DNA of 64,000 nt from the NCBI GenBank assembly GCA_032622095.1, contig CP136065.1:246325474-246389473 (forward strand), written 5' to 3'. The translations under genes were made by a program, and so were the position numbers. This document shows, piece after piece, positions 1 to 11,228 of the stretch. Below the pieces are notes generated by a model. The model was not told the origin of the DNA. It worked only from the letters and a program-made list of their open reading frames with translations, and did not search any database. This stretch comes from Siphonodentalium dalli (lineage: Eukaryota > Mollusca > Scaphopoda > Gadilida > Siphonodentaliidae). Position 1 is the first letter of the stretch. The number at the start of each line of letters is the position of its first letter.

Positions 1-75
1 TCGAAATTTCGAGTTGGCAATTTCGACTCGAATTCGAATCGAATTTGACTTTCGAATCGAATCTCGAATACTCGC
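1..75. repeat. TCGAA-rich low-complexity tract
   Basis: Degenerate repetition of TCGAAT/TCGAAA words at the window edge; the full extent lies outside the window. No coding signal. Confidence 0.5.
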
Positions 76-119
76 AGGAGCCTATAAACAAATGTCATTA
101 TTCATTGTTAACCTATTCA

Positions 120-396
120 TGCTGCCATGCATTTTTATAGGCGCTTCACAAGAGCGGCTTACACATACCCAACAACCAGGTCCCTATTTCTCGTGACACA
201 CTACAAGTGACCTTGCCCAAAGGTACAACCTGGCACAAGATATGAAACAGCGTGTGGCTATATATAGCACACTCACCGCTTAATCGGCCAAGCCACTGTT
301 TCAGAGACGATAGTCCACCATCGGGGTGCGAACTCATGCCTGTACGTTGACATCATTACAAGTCCGACACTCTAACCACTGGGCTACCACTTCCAC
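120..396 (-). mobile_element. tRNA-derived SINE
   Basis: Read on the minus strand, the head resembles a tRNA: an A-box-like TAGCCCAGTGG, an anticodon-loop-like CTTGTAA (TGT, as in tRNA-Thr), and a B-box-like GAGTTCGCACC. The body then holds TTTGGGCAAGGTCACTT and a tail with GTAAGCCGCTC and GAAGCGCC, wording typical of SINE bodies in many animals. It has no cloverleaf beyond the head, so it is a SINE rather than a tRNA gene. Boundaries are approximate and no target duplication was found. Confidence 0.62.
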
Positions 397-727
397 ATAT
401 TCTCAAACTAAGTGTCCCTCTTGACCACCTTGGAACCGCATTGAAAAATGACCATCAATGCGTTTTAGTGTTATTATATGAAAATACTACAAAATAGGCC
501 AACACAATTCAGCGCTGAAATTAAAGGACCTCTTTGACTCCCAAGGCAACGCATTATACTTCAACGCGGTCCGCATTAAACTTCAATGTGGTCTGTTGAA
601 TCTCAACGTGGTCGTAACATACACTCAACACGTTATCAATGTGACGACCGTGTTTTGTTTATGTTACCACCGTGTTGTTAACGGCTGAGGCCCGCATTAA
701 AAGGGACAGTTATTTTGAGAATATGTG
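394..727. mobile_element. short TIR element, unclassified
   Basis: The ends are inverted repeats of about 29 bp (left begins CACATATTCTCAAA; right ends GAGAATATGTG) with about four mismatches. The interior has no ORF. It abuts the SINE head. No target duplication is evident, so the superfamily is unknown. Confidence 0.5.
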
Positions 728-779
728 TACATCTTAAACCAATTCATAATGTGTCTGCTCCTCTGGAACATGAAATGAT

Positions 780-903
780 ATTATACAATTATTGCATTGT
801 TCGAGGTTGACACGAGGAATTGTCAACCCAAGGAAGTCAATTGACTTCCTCTGGCTGACAATTCCACGTCTCAACCAAGAAACAATGTGATAACTGTTTT
901 GTT
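780..903. repeat. imperfect palindrome (fold-back)
   Basis: Arms of about 55 bp pair around a centre GAAGTCAATTGACTTC with some mismatches. Probably a MITE remnant; no target duplication assigned. Confidence 0.5.
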
Positions 904-1140
904 ATATGAAACCCACCTTGATTGGACATGTTGTGACGTCAAAAGTCGCTGGGAAACACTGATCTATTTTCAGGTCTGATAATAAGCTATGTTAACCCCT
1001 GAAGTATCTGACGTAACTCAGAACTGTTATTAAACCTGTTGTTTCATTAACGAGATGAACTTCGTTAGATATCTAAATTTTTTCGTAATGTTTTAACATA
1101 GGAATTGGGGAAAGAAACTTATGATCATATAATAAAATAT

Positions 1141-1565
1141 AATAACAGAACGGCATCACATAGCATAATAACGGAACGACATGACATAACATAATAATGG
1201 ACAACACGACATGACATAATACTGGAATGACATAACATAATGGAACAACATGACATAACATAATAATGGACGACATAATATTATGGAGTGACATGATATA
1301 ACATAATGGAATTACATGACATAATGAACGCCATGACATGACATAATGGAATGACATGACATAACAAAATAATGGAATGACATAACACAATGTAACAACA
1401 TGACATAACATAATAACGGACGACATTACATAACATAATGGAACAACATGACATAACATAATGTAACAACATGACATAACATAATGATGGATGACATAAC
1501 ATAATAACAGAACGACATGACATAACATAAATGAACGACATGATTTAACATAATAACGGAACGAG
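1141..1565. repeat. ACATGACATAACATAATGG satellite-like tract
   Basis: Irregular tandem repetition of ACATGACATAACATAAT and GGAACGACATG words. The long minus-strand reading frames over it (rich in CHVV/MLCHV) are by-products of the repeat, not genes. Confidence 0.75.
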
Positions 1566-1620
1566 TCTGTGATTCTTTGTCCCAGGAAACTGATCATTGT
1601 TTTTTTCGGAACTTGAACCA

Positions 1621-1974
1621 GCCTGAGTTTAGTGTGTCTGTCATTTGCAGAATGAGGTCCCCAGAGGGTGAATTTAGCACAGCGGGTTAGCATCACTAAA
1701 TTAACCCTCTGGGGACATCATTCTGCTTAGGCCTCATCTTCTCTGGAAAAGTTTCTTTATTATCAAATTTCTATAGAGACTTCTTCACATAGAGTCTTTT
1801 TCTTTTTTAGTTTAGTTTCTCTATATCCCCAAATTGGCAGATGACTCATTGCATAATCAAGGTTCCCAATGGGTGTACATCACAATATTCACCATTTGGG
1901 AACCTCAATCTGAGTCTATATCTCCCATAGCAGATGAGGCCATGCAGAATTGAGGTCCCCAGAGGGTGAATTTG
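1621..1974. mobile_element. hairpin MITE, GAGGTCCCCAGAGGG family (partial)
   Basis: Begins CCTGAGTTTAGTGTG and TGTCATTTGCAG, then a hairpin with AATGAGGTCCCCAGAGGG on one arm and its complement on the other, a ~230-bp spacer, and the start of a second hairpin near 1945. The right terminus is missing. Complete relatives (41480-41693, 51765-52018) have 8-bp target duplications. Confidence 0.7.
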
Positions 1975-2194
1975 GTGATTACATCCCAGAGAATGCAATG
2001 GCACATGGTCTTTAATGTTGCCCCAGTGCAGCTCCCATCATGAAAGGGTTAAAGTGGCACTTCTCGTTCAAACCGTGTTATTTCATGCTCCAGGAGGAAA
2101 AACATCGGAATGATCTATTATTGATTTACATGGATGTACAGGTAATATAAGCAGGTGACAGATAAAAAAAAGTACAGACCGAGTCCTATTTATT

Positions 2195-2830
2195 GAGGGA
2201 AATGTTTAGATAATAAGTTAAATAAATGACCTGAACATTTCCTAAGGGATAACTATATTTCAATGATGCTTTAGTATAGAAAGGGTTAAACTTATTATCT
2301 GAACATTTCCTATAGGATAACTACTCATCAATGATGCTTTAGTATAGAAAGGGTTAAACTTATTATCTGAACATTTCCTATGGGACTCATCAATGATGCT
2401 TTAGTATAGAAAGGGTTAAACTTATTATCTGAACATTTCCTATAGGATAACTACTCATTAATGATGCTTTAGTATAGAAAGGGTTAAACTTATTATCTGA
2501 ACATTTCATATGGGATAACGAATCATCAATAATGCTTTAGTATAGAAAGGGTTAACTTATTATCTGAACATTTCATATGGGATAACGAATCATCAATGAT
2601 GCTTTAGTATAGAAAGGGTTAAACTTATTATCTGAACATTTCCTATAGGATAACTACTCATCAATGATGCTTTAGTATAGAAAGGGTTAAACTTATTATC
2701 TGAACATTTCCTAAGGGATACCTATACGTCAATGATGCTTTAGTATAGAAAGGGTTAAACTTATTATCTGAACATTTCCTATGGGATAACTATATGTCAA
2801 TGATGCTTTAGTATTGAAAGGGTTAGTGGA
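2195..2830. repeat. 68-bp minisatellite, about nine copies
   Basis: Units start ATGATGCTTTAGTATAGAA and contain TTATCTGAACATTTCC, at 2262, 2331, 2392, 2461, 2529, 2596, 2663, 2732 and 2800; period 67-69 bp with one 61-bp unit. The array lies in the intron just upstream of the SLC7 exon at 2875. The reverse complement of the same unit is arrayed in an intron of the paralogous gene at 49990-50420. Confidence 0.88.
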
Positions 2831-2874
2831 ACCTGAACAACAGTGTTACTGACATGTTTTATTTTATTATTCAG

Positions 2875-3049
2875 CTCCCGTTAGCTTTGCCGATATTCCT
2901 GTCCATAATGAGCATAGCCATACTCGCTCTTACGATATATCAGAAACCCGAGGAGAGTGGGATCACCGTTCTATTGATGGCTCTGGGGACGCCCGTGTAT
3001 TTTCTCGGTGTCAGATGGAAAAAACCTGAAGCTGTGGAGAAAAGTCTAG
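2875..3049 (+). CDS. SLC7 amino-acid transporter, penultimate coding exon (partial gene)
   Basis: Exon of an SLC7-type (APC superfamily) heteromeric amino-acid transporter light chain. It encodes LPLALPIFLSIMSIAILALT, an extracytoplasmic turn (YQKPEE), a second hydrophobic span and VRWKKPEAVE, which correspond to the last two membrane helices. The acceptor is TTATTCAG and the donor GTAAG, entering in phase 0 and leaving in phase 1. It matches exon 9 of the minus-strand gene (36079-36256) in length (175 versus 178 nt), phase and residues (LPLALPIF versus VPIALPAV; GVRW versus GYRW). Upstream exons are outside the window; none was found between 1 and 2870. These proteins usually sit in the plasma membrane bound to SLC3 heavy chains. 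Substrate cannot be told from this piece. Confidence 0.85.
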
Positions 3050-3068
3050 GTAAGAATTTGTAAATATG

Positions 3069-3286
3069 CAGTAATGCCCAAAGTATATATGATGGCCCTT
3101 TAACCACAGCAGAATTATGGGAAATTTTTCAGGATTTAGTCAGAAATATGGCTTGTTGCCATTCATCGGAAAGCTCTCCCCGAGAGCTTTCCTATGAATG
3201 ACAACAAGCCATATTTCTGACTAAATCCTGAAAAATTTCCCATAATTCTGCTGTGGTTTAGGGGTCGATTATTTAGGACATTACTG
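3069..3286. mobile_element. mariner-like fold-back MITE (TA type), copy 1
   Basis: Near-perfect palindrome with arms of about 105 bp running from CAGTAATGCC to GGACATTACTG, through CACAGCAGAATTATGGG and ATGGCTTGTTGCCATTC. It lies 20 bp inside the last intron of the plus-strand SLC7 gene. No internal ORF. Confidence 0.8.
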
Positions 3287-3418
3287 TAGTTCAACATGAC
3301 ATTATTGGCTTGTGTGATCAATCCATATAAACCTAACCCATAAAACAAAAAGAGATGCATCACATCTCTAATTTATCTTCAGGTAAATTTCAAATCTCAT
3401 TGTACACTTGATGTGGTA

Positions 3419-3689
3419 TTAACCCTTGCAGTGCCAGGGGCCGATCTCATCGGCCCTAATATACGGTCTGTAAAATATATATATATTTTTTTTTTTTTTG
3501 GATTTTTAAAAAATTATTAAAGTTGTAAAAAATAAAAAAAAATAATAACAAATGATGAAAAATTGTTAGGCCAATGCATTCTCTTATATATGCGAGGCGA
3601 CCTATGGTCGACTCGCATATATAAGAGAATGCATTGGCACAGGGTATATTGGTTGATACAAAAATCGGACCTGGCACTCAAAGGGTTAA
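3419..3689. mobile_element. TTAA MITE, AGTGCCAGG ends, one hairpin cassette
   Basis: Flanked by TTAA on both sides. Termini are CCCTTGCAGTGCCAGG and, inverted, CCCTTTGAGTGCCAGG. One side reads GGGCCGATCTCATCGGCCC, the other TCCGATTTTTGTATCAACC. It carries a single ~68-bp hairpin (GCCAATGCATTCTC ... GAGAATGCATTGGC with a CGACCTATGGTCG tip) followed by ACAGGGTATA. TTAA target plus CCC start suggests a piggyBac-like non-autonomous element. Confidence 0.8.
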
Positions 3690-4074
3690 ACTGTGTCTTG
3701 TGTCATAATATTAGGTCTATATCTGGGTTTCCATTAATATGTATTGTCCGTAGATCCTAGGATAGGACGGGCCAACCATGGTTTGGCCGTTCATATGCAA
3801 ATTTTGAAATTGCATTGCATGGTCAAAAAACCTCTGTTTTCTTACACCAGAGAATAAATAGTGCTGGGCGGTTGTATTGGGCTATAAAAATACTACTGTA
3901 ATTTGAAAATCACACTGTGTTATTCCTGATTACATTTTATTTCCATAAATATTAAGAAATTTCACTGATTTTTTCATCTATGAACAAAGACAACCCTGGT
4001 CCCTGATATCGATGTCATGGTAATATCAGATCAATCTTATCCCGAACGTGGAATTATTACTATTTAACAAGTTG

Positions 4075-4471
4075 TTAACCCTTTACCCAACAAAACGGCC
4101 AAAACTGGCCAAATAAAGCTTCAACAGCCTAAAATATCTTCGGTCTGTCTCAATAGAACCATACAAATATGGATATCATTGGAACCGGCTCCTTGACCAC
4201 ATTGTGATAGTTACAGTTATGCCCTGTGCCAATGAATTCTCTTATATATGCGAGTCGACCATAGGTCGCCTCGCATATATAAGAGAATGCATTGGCCTAA
4301 AAAAAAATTTTTAACACTTTTTACCATTTTTTCTTACATTCTTTAACAATTTTATAATTTTTAATGTGTTAAGCCAATGCATTCTCTTATATATGCGAGG
4401 CGACCTATGGTCGACTCGCATTTATAAGAGAATGCATTGGCACAGGGCCCTTCTGTTGGGTAAAGGGTTAA
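4075..4471. mobile_element. TTAA MITE, CCCTTTACCCAAC ends, two hairpins
   Basis: TTAA on both sides; 389 bp between. Termini CCCTTTACCCAACA and TGTTGGGTAAAGGG. One flank holds GCTTCAACAGCCTAAAATA and TTGGAACCGGCTCC. Two inverted copies of the 68-bp hairpin are separated by a T/A-rich spacer (TTCTTACATTCTTTAACAA). No ORF; mobilised in trans if at all. Confidence 0.87.
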
Positions 4472-4840
4472 TGGACTATTTGTCAAAGTTATTTTCATGG
4501 CACGCGATAATACATTCTCATTTAAGTTCATAAATTTCCAGCAGAATATATGGATGGATTGACAGAAAATTTATTTATATATTTTTTGGGCATGAAAACC
4601 AGGTTTATTTTACGGTCCCCCCACCTACATAGCAGAAACCCTGCCTGTATATTGCCTAACAATGGGACCTTCGGTTTATCATGTACTAAGGTCCAATAAC
4701 CCTGCACGCATGATCAGAACTTCTCACATTGGCAACATCTAAATAAATTTTTAATGCAATGATATCTAGCTTTAAATCTGACACTCCCTATTTTTATCTT
4801 ATAAATTTTGGGCTACACTTACTATCCCTGAGTTATATAT

Positions 4841-5293
4841 TTAAAGGTACTCAATCCGATCAGACGGTCCCCATATCATCAAGTTACAACAACAACAACA
4901 TTTCTTCAAAATATGCTTTAGTTATCAGAATTGATTAATTACAACCACTGTTTACTATGGTATAAAATTTCCCAAACCGTGTTATTTATCAACACGATGT
5001 TCAACGAAATATGGCCATGTTATTACTCGAGTATCACAAAATTTGGTCGTATTACCACTTGATTTTAGAATAATCCATCTTCATCTGCAATTTTGTCCGA
5101 GACTGTCGGTTTGACGACTTTTTTCTGGGCCACAAATAAGTACACATTTCAAGAAATTTCAAATTTCAAAAATTGATATCTGATCACTCTGAGCTTTGAT
5201 GGGTGGGTTCCTCGACTCGAATAAAATATTTTTTACCCCCGAAGCCAAAGAAATAGTAATTTTGGAGCGCTAATTCGGATTATGCATCTTTAA
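4841..5293 (+). mobile_element. TTAA element, AGGTACTCAATCCGA ends
   Basis: TTAA at both ends with imperfect ~19-bp inverted termini (TTAAAGGTACTCAATCCGA against TTAAAGATGCATAATCCGA). Non-coding. A second copy in opposite orientation lies in intron 1 of the minus-strand SLC7 gene (56001-56444), which supports a dispersed element. Confidence 0.7.
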
Positions 5294-5867
5294 GGGGCCG
5301 CTTGGAAATACAGCAAACACTTTCTCAAACCATTGTGGCTGGAGGATTATGTTTTATTAGAAAATTTACCCGAACATAATTTTCCAAAAATTTGGAATCA
5401 ACTGGAAGATAGATTAATAATTTTTCCAACATGATCAATGTTGAAAACTGATTATATTTGTAAACTTCTGTCCTCTTATGAGATGAATCCCATATCCAAG
5501 TATAAAAACTGTCACAATTGTACAGATAAATAATCAAACTATAACTGTCAGATGCATGTTATTATACTAGTAATTCTTGCCACCAATGTGATTAGACTTA
5601 TACCCCCAGTTCATCCATAGCTGTCATCAGATCTCACAAAACGTTCTCATTCTTCGCATATTTTTCATGATATATATTACAAACTGCACATGAATTATTA
5701 TTATTCCTCTAGAAACTGCTCTAGACAGAAATTCATTATATTTAATATATACTTTGTTTGCCAAATTTGGGGTAAATATGAATTTTTTTGTTTTATACAA
5801 GGGGACGGCAGGAAGACAGCCTTCTTGGTTAACATTGTGACATGTTGAGCTTCCGGACTCATTATTG
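5294..5867. other. no recognisable feature
   Basis: AT-rich non-coding sequence inside the last intron of the plus-strand SLC7 gene; no repeat, ORF or RNA signal seen. Confidence 0.5.
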
Positions 5868-6300
5868 TTAACCCTTTGAGTGCCAGGTCCGATTTTTGTA
5901 TCAACCCATATACCCTGTGCCAATGCATTCTCTTATATATGCGAGTCGACCATAGGTCGCCTCGCTTATATAAGATAGGTCGCCTCGCATATATAAGAGA
6001 ATGCATTGGCCTAACAATTTTTTATCTTTTGTTATTATTTTTTTACAATTTTTTACAATTTTAATAATTTTTTCTTATATTCTTTAACAGACTTATTTAG
6101 TAGGTTTAGTGCCAGGGAATCTTATGTTTTTTATGGGCATCAAAATTATTACTATGAATACTTGGTGATAGCTTTGAGTTATAACATGCCCCTAAGGTGT
6201 TATCCAGTTTGTTTTTTATTATTTTTTATTTTTTTAGGGCCGATTTTACACACCGTAAATTAGGGCCGATGAGATCGGCCCGTGGCACTCAAAGGGTTAA
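5868..6300. mobile_element. TTAA MITE, AGTGCCAGG ends (opposite orientation)
   Basis: TTAA on both sides. The left end is CCCTTTGAGTGCCAGGTCCG, the right end TGGCACTCAAAGGG preceded by GGGCCGATGAGATCGGCCC. The single hairpin (5918-6012) has part of one arm duplicated. A ~190-bp stretch between the hairpin and the right end is absent from the copy at 3419. Confidence 0.78.
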
Positions 6301-6624
6301 ATTATATGTTTTCAATGCTATGTACATGTATGAGTTATAAAAATATTCTTAGTCATAGGCGCAAGTGGGCATCTTCACTCAGTGCAATGAGTGCATTCTA
6401 GTTAAAACAAGCTTTACTTTCCTCCATATTAATATCCAAAGTTATAAAGATAATATATAGCTATTCGGAGCCAATTTTGAATTTAAATACAGTTTTATTG
6501 TCAAATGAAATTATTTTGAATACAAACAGATCACTAAACCTGAAACTCTTAGAGAAGAAAAGTTTAGATTAGCTGACTTGCATGATATTCAACCTATAAG
6601 TGATATACATTTTAATTGTTACAG

Positions 6625-6692
6625 AAAACATGACAAGATCGATACAGAAGACGTTACTAGTGGTGGCAGAAGAGAAAGACATGGCATGGTGA
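6625..6692 (+). CDS. SLC7 transporter, terminal coding exon
   Basis: Follows the acceptor TTTTAATTGTTACAG. Joined in phase 1 to the exon at 2875-3049 it gives ENMTRSIQKTLLVVAEEKD, then MAW and a TGA stop. The pattern QK-LL-VV-EE is the usual cytoplasmic C-terminus of SLC7 light chains (QKLMQVVP and similar). The intron between is 3575 nt and is filled with MITEs. A 45-bp minisatellite bearing AATAAA in every unit begins about 60 bp after the stop. Confidence 0.8.
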
Positions 6693-6749
6693 TGAATGAA
6701 TCAGCTTGTCAGTAGCTTTCGGGGCTAAACGTGGCACAAAAGAGATGCC

Positions 6750-7080
6750 TCTCTAGCTGAAAATAAGTAACCCCGCTTGCAGAGATAGCAAATAAACCAA
6801 CTGAAAATATGTAACATCGCTGGCAGATATCGACAAATAAAAACGGGCCCACTCCAAATAAGTAACATCACTGGTGGAAATCGGCAAATAAACCCACTGG
6901 AAATAAGTAACATCGCTGCTGGAGATCAGCAAATAAACCCATTGGAAATATGTAACATCGCTGGTGGAGATCAGCAAATAAACCCGTTGGAATATGTAAT
7001 GGTGCTTGTGGAGACCGGCAAATAAACACACTGAAAATTTGTAACATCGCTGGCCGAGATTGACAAATAAACCCACAGTA
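6750..7080. repeat. 45-bp minisatellite with AATAAA in each unit
   Basis: Seven units carry AATAAA at 6791, 6836, 6887, 6932, 6977, 7021 and 7066, with GTAACATCGCTGG and GGAGATCAGCAAATAAACCC as common wording. It directly follows the stop codon of the SLC7 gene, so it is probably within or next to the 3' UTR and may supply polyadenylation signals. The minus-strand reading frame across it (a repeated 15-residue unit) is not a gene. Confidence 0.82.
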
Positions 7081-7766
7081 ACATGAAATGTGTTTTAAGA
7101 AGCCTATTATAACTCTAAATAAACCACAATGATCCCATTGTGACTACACATATGTTATATTGCTACTAAAGAACCACAGTGAACTGATTGTGCCAATATG
7201 AGTGAGTTTAATATATCGCTAGCGGTGAATGATGAATAACCTATAGCTGAAATCCATAACAAACCCGGTGTGAAATCATGACAAATCCACTGTGAAATCA
7301 TGACAAAACCACTGGAAAATGTCACTGGTCAAATGACTGAAAATGAAACATCGCTAACCGAGATTTATAAAGTGTTAATTATGACTGAAAATGAGTTCAG
7401 TTGCTAGCGGATTGTATTGCTAGCACAGAAGGATAAAGAACCTGTTGTGATTAGTTATGATTTATGTCACCAATGGAGAACCATAAAGAAATGCACTGTG
7501 ACCAGAAATGTGTCATGTCGCTAGCAGAGCTCCGGAATAAATTACTGTGACTAGACCAGAAATGCATCATCCATGACGTCATGTGGGGTGACAGTTAGAC
7601 TCGTCCATATCACTACTTGAGGTGACTCATCTACTGCAATGTCTGTGCAGTGACAGATCGGGTCGGGTGCTAGCCTATGGACCAATCAAATGTGATCATT
7701 TCAATGAAAACGAAACTAGATGTAATTATATATACTTAATTACAGGGTATTATTAGGATTGTGACA
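7081..7766. other. decayed continuation of repeats, no gene
   Basis: Contains loose echoes of the 45-bp unit (ATCGCTAGCGG, GAAATCATGACAAA pairs at about 7275-7310). No ORF or element ends seen. Confidence 0.4.
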
Positions 7767-7979
7767 CAGTAATGCCCTAAATAATCGACTCCTTAACTAC
7801 AGCAGAATTATGGGTAACTTTTCAGGATTTAGTCGGAAATATGGCTTGTTGCCATTCATCGGGAAGCTCTCAGTGAGAGCTTTCCGATGAATGGCAACAA
7901 GCCATATTTCCGACTAAATCCTGAAAAATTACCCATAATTCTGCTGTGGCTAAGGAGTTGATTATTTAGGGCATTACTG
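7767..7979. mobile_element. mariner-like fold-back MITE, copy 2
   Basis: 213-bp near-perfect palindrome, CAGTAATGCCCTAAATAATC to its inverted copy ending GGGCATTACTG, followed by TA. Loop around CTCTCAGTGAGAG. Confidence 0.87.
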
Positions 7980-8488
7980 TATATCATTCACATTATTTAT
8001 TCAAATTCAATGGAATCTATGGAGTGGCAAATCTCAATTCATCCAATCGTAACACAAATGTTTATTTCTTTGTTTTAATCATCTTTATTCAGATCATATT
8101 TCTCACATTTATGGAGGCACGGACTCAGTTTAGGAGTTTATTACTTCAATGTGCTTGCTTCAGTGAGCATGAACAAATTTGATAGGTTATGTTATACTAA
8201 GTTTACAGCAAAACAATAATGGTGTATAGCAGAAAAAACTCATCATTTGGCTGGATAAATTTGTAACACTAATTATATACACAAAAACAAATTTCTGGCA
8301 CACTGCCAAATCCAAACGTGATGAATAATCTAGGGACCATTCATGTTCGGCAATCTCTGGTGATTTCCGAGGGTTATGCAGTTATTGGAAAATAACTGCA
8401 ATGTGGTTATATGTTTATGAACACATTGACAGAATGGGCATAGCAGATGCAGTATTAGATGTATGTAAATAATTATTAGTACACGACT
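7980..8488. other. no recognisable feature
   Basis: Non-coding AT-rich sequence; nothing recognised. Confidence 0.5.
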
Positions 8489-8751
8489 TTAACCTTTTCA
8501 TGATGGGAGCCACGCTGGTGCATCAATAAAGACCCTGTGCCAGTGCATTCTCTTATATATGTGTGTCTCCCATAGGGAGCCTCGCATTTATAAGAGAATG
8601 CACTGGCTTACACGGTCAAGGTAAATATTGTTAAGCCATTGCATTCTCTTATATATACGAGGCTTCCTATGGGAGACTCATACATATAAGAGAATGCATT
8701 GGCACAGGGTTTTCACAAACTTTCAGGAATTTCCAGTCATGGAAGGGTTAT
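8489..8751. mobile_element. TTAA MITE, CCTTTTCATGATGGGAG ends, two hairpins
   Basis: Left TTAA, right TTAT (one change). First hairpin uses CCAGTGC/GCACTGG with the CTCCC/GGGAG tip; the second uses CATTGC/GCATTG (CCATTGC against GCATTGG). Spacer contains GTCAAGGTAAATATTGTTA. Right end TTTCCAGTCATGGAAGGG. Confidence 0.82.
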
Positions 8752-9501
8752 TGTTTGCTAGATTGAATGAAAGAGGCATTTTGATTGGTCCCAAGACTTT
8801 GATATCTGCTTGATTTATTGATTGAATGAAACATGTAATTTGATTGGTGAATGGTTGCATTGCAAAAAAATTTATCTGTTTAAATAATAAGTCTTGTAAT
8901 ATATAGGTAGTACTTACCCATCGACTCATAATAATAGATTCCTAACGAGGTTTGGAATGCAAGGGATTAGTTGATTATTGGGGTTATTCCCTGGAAAATG
9001 AGAACCATATGATAACCACATAACACCCCAACCACATGAGAACCATACATAAATGTTTTCAAGTATGACATCCTAGTTACCATGGCTAGACTCAATAAAA
9101 ATGAAGCTAGCTCTTGACATTTCATTTTCTGGTACAGTTATCCATCAGTTTGAGCTATTTTGCAATTAGTAGAATAAGCTGCAATTCATGCCAAACTGAT
9201 GGACAAATGTATTTTACTTGGCATGTTACATACTGAATCTGTATTAAAACTAAAAACATTTCATGCCAGGTATGATCCTGGAAAGGTCCTGGAATTTGGA
9301 TCAGAAAACACGTGGAATTTCCTTGAAATTTGGGTCCAGGTGTTTTGAAAAAGTCATGGAATTTTGTTCTCAAAATGGTGTAGGTACCCTGCTAACTTTT
9401 GAAGATGGTGTCTTTCTTCCCTGCATGTTTTGTACAGATTTCTGAGTAGAGGACACCATTCAACAGAAGCTTTTGTCATTGAAAATTAAATGTTCTTAAA
9501 C
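8752..9501. other. no gene; short internal duplications
   Basis: Small direct echoes: TTGATTG-AATGAAA (8763, 8818) and TCCTGGAATTTGGATC-like phrases near 9290-9360. No element ends or significant ORF. Confidence 0.45.
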
Positions 9502-10176
9502 TTAAAGGATTACACCGGTGAAGCTTTTCTGTCATTATCGATGCCCGCTAATCCACTGAGCATGTTGCCGAAAATATTTTTGTGATAGGCCACCCGTAAC
9601 TGAAGTTATGCCGATTCATGCGATTGAATATACAACTATGGATTATGCAGTCTGAATGGTTCATCTTCCCTCATGCGACATCACATGAGGGACTACTAGC
9701 GAAACACAGTGTCAAACTTGAAAGGCTGTCGAAATAAAATTGGTTTTTATCTACTGATCATTTAAACAGAAACGGCTGGACCATCGGAGCTGAAAATTTG
9801 TACATTTGGGTAAATCGACCCAGGGAATCTTACTAGATAGGTCCCGTTTATATCAGATGTCTTAAAAGGGCACTAATAATTAATTAAATAATTAATTATA
9901 TACCCTAAATGTTTTCAATCTGGTCAGTAAAAATTGAAACACAGGGATAAATTGACCCACATTGCATTAAGACAACTTAAAGGGGCAAATATGAGCAGTA
10001 AAGAGCGTTCCTTGTGTATAAAATTTGATACAGATGGGTCACCTGACCAGGGGAATGTCACGAGATATGCACATCTTCTCATATCCCATGGATAATGACT
10101 GAGAATGAAGCATTACTTACCTTTGACCTCATATCTTAAAAGGGGAATAATAAATAATATAATCATTAAAGAGCAT

Positions 10177-10573
10177 TTAACCCTTTACCCAACAGAAGGG
10201 CCCTGTGCCAATGCATTCTCTTATATATGCGAGTCGACCATAGGTCGCCTCGCATATATAAGAGAATGCTTTGGCTTAGCACATATTAAAAAGGATAAAA
10301 TTGTCAAAGAATGTAGAAAAATATTATAAAAATTGTTAAAAACTTTTTTAGGCCAATGCATTCTCTTAAATATGCGAGGCGACCTATGGTCGACTCGCAT
10401 ATATAAGAGAATGCATTGGCACAGGGCATAACTGTAACCATCACAATGTGGTCAATGAACCGGTTCCAATGATATCCATATTTGTATAGTGTTATTGAGA
10501 CAGACCGAAGATATTTTAGGCTGTTGAAGCTTTATTTGGGCATTTTTGGCCGTTTTGTTGGGTAAAGGGTTAA
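10177..10573. mobile_element. TTAA MITE, CCCTTTACCCAAC ends (in left arm)
   Basis: TTAA both sides, 389 bp internal, same length as the copy at 4075 but in the opposite orientation. Two hairpins; second side contains GGCCGTTTTGTTGGGTAAAGG. Confidence 0.87.
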
Positions 10574-10801
10574 TATCAGTTTAGAAGTTATGTGGGAAAT
10601 TGGTGGTAAAACCATCATATGATAGGACAGGTATTAGACAGAGGTTACATATAAAATTATATCGCCTCATGTTTTTACATGTTGTAAATGGAATCAGGAT
10701 AGAGGTGTTAGTCTCTTATTTAAAAATCGGCCACCAATTTTCCCACATATTTTCTGGACTGGTAATAAATGCTCTTTATTTATCATATAATCTATTAGTC
10801 C

Positions 10802-11228
10802 CCCTTTACCCAATAGAACGGCCCTGTGCCAATGCATTCTCTTATATATGCGAGTCGACCATAGGTCGCCTCGCATATATAAGAGAATGCATTGGCCTAA
10901 CAATTTTTTACAATTTTAATATTTTTTTCTTGTATTCTTTAACAATTTTATAATTTCACCCATACAGAGCCCCTGACAAACATGAGCAGACGACACTCTT
11001 CTATATGCTTCTATATATGTGTGGGGCTCCCTGCAGGGTAATGGATGTTTTTTTATTTTATGTCCTAAAAATTGTAAGAAACATTTATTTAAAAAAATTG
11101 TTAGGCCAATGCATTCTCTTATATATAGGTCGCCTCGCATATATAAGAGAATGCATTGGCAAAGGGTATTTTAGGCTGTTGAAGCTTTATTTGGGCGTTT
11201 TTGGCCGTTTTGTTGGGTAAAGGGTTAA
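10802..11228. mobile_element. TTAA MITE, CCCTTTACCCAA ends (in right arm)
   Basis: Right TTAA intact; left TTAA not preserved. First hairpin complete, second hairpin with a shortened tip (ATATAGGTCGCC). Carries the longer spacer type with ACAGAGCCCCTGACAAACATG, also seen at 21780, 23340 and 44060. Confidence 0.75.

Noticed and set aside
320-395. Functional tRNA-Thr gene on the minus strand
   Set aside because: A-box, anticodon loop and B-box words are present but the acceptor and anticodon stems do not pair and a SINE body follows.
1073-1696. 207-codon minus-strand reading frame rich in HVV/MLCYV
   Set aside because: It overlies the ACATGACATAACATAATGG tract; its composition is purely that of the repeat.
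6753-7076. 107-codon minus-strand frame with a repeated 15-residue unit
   Set aside because: Translation of the 45-bp minisatellite; the unit length is a multiple of three, so the frame stays open without being a gene.
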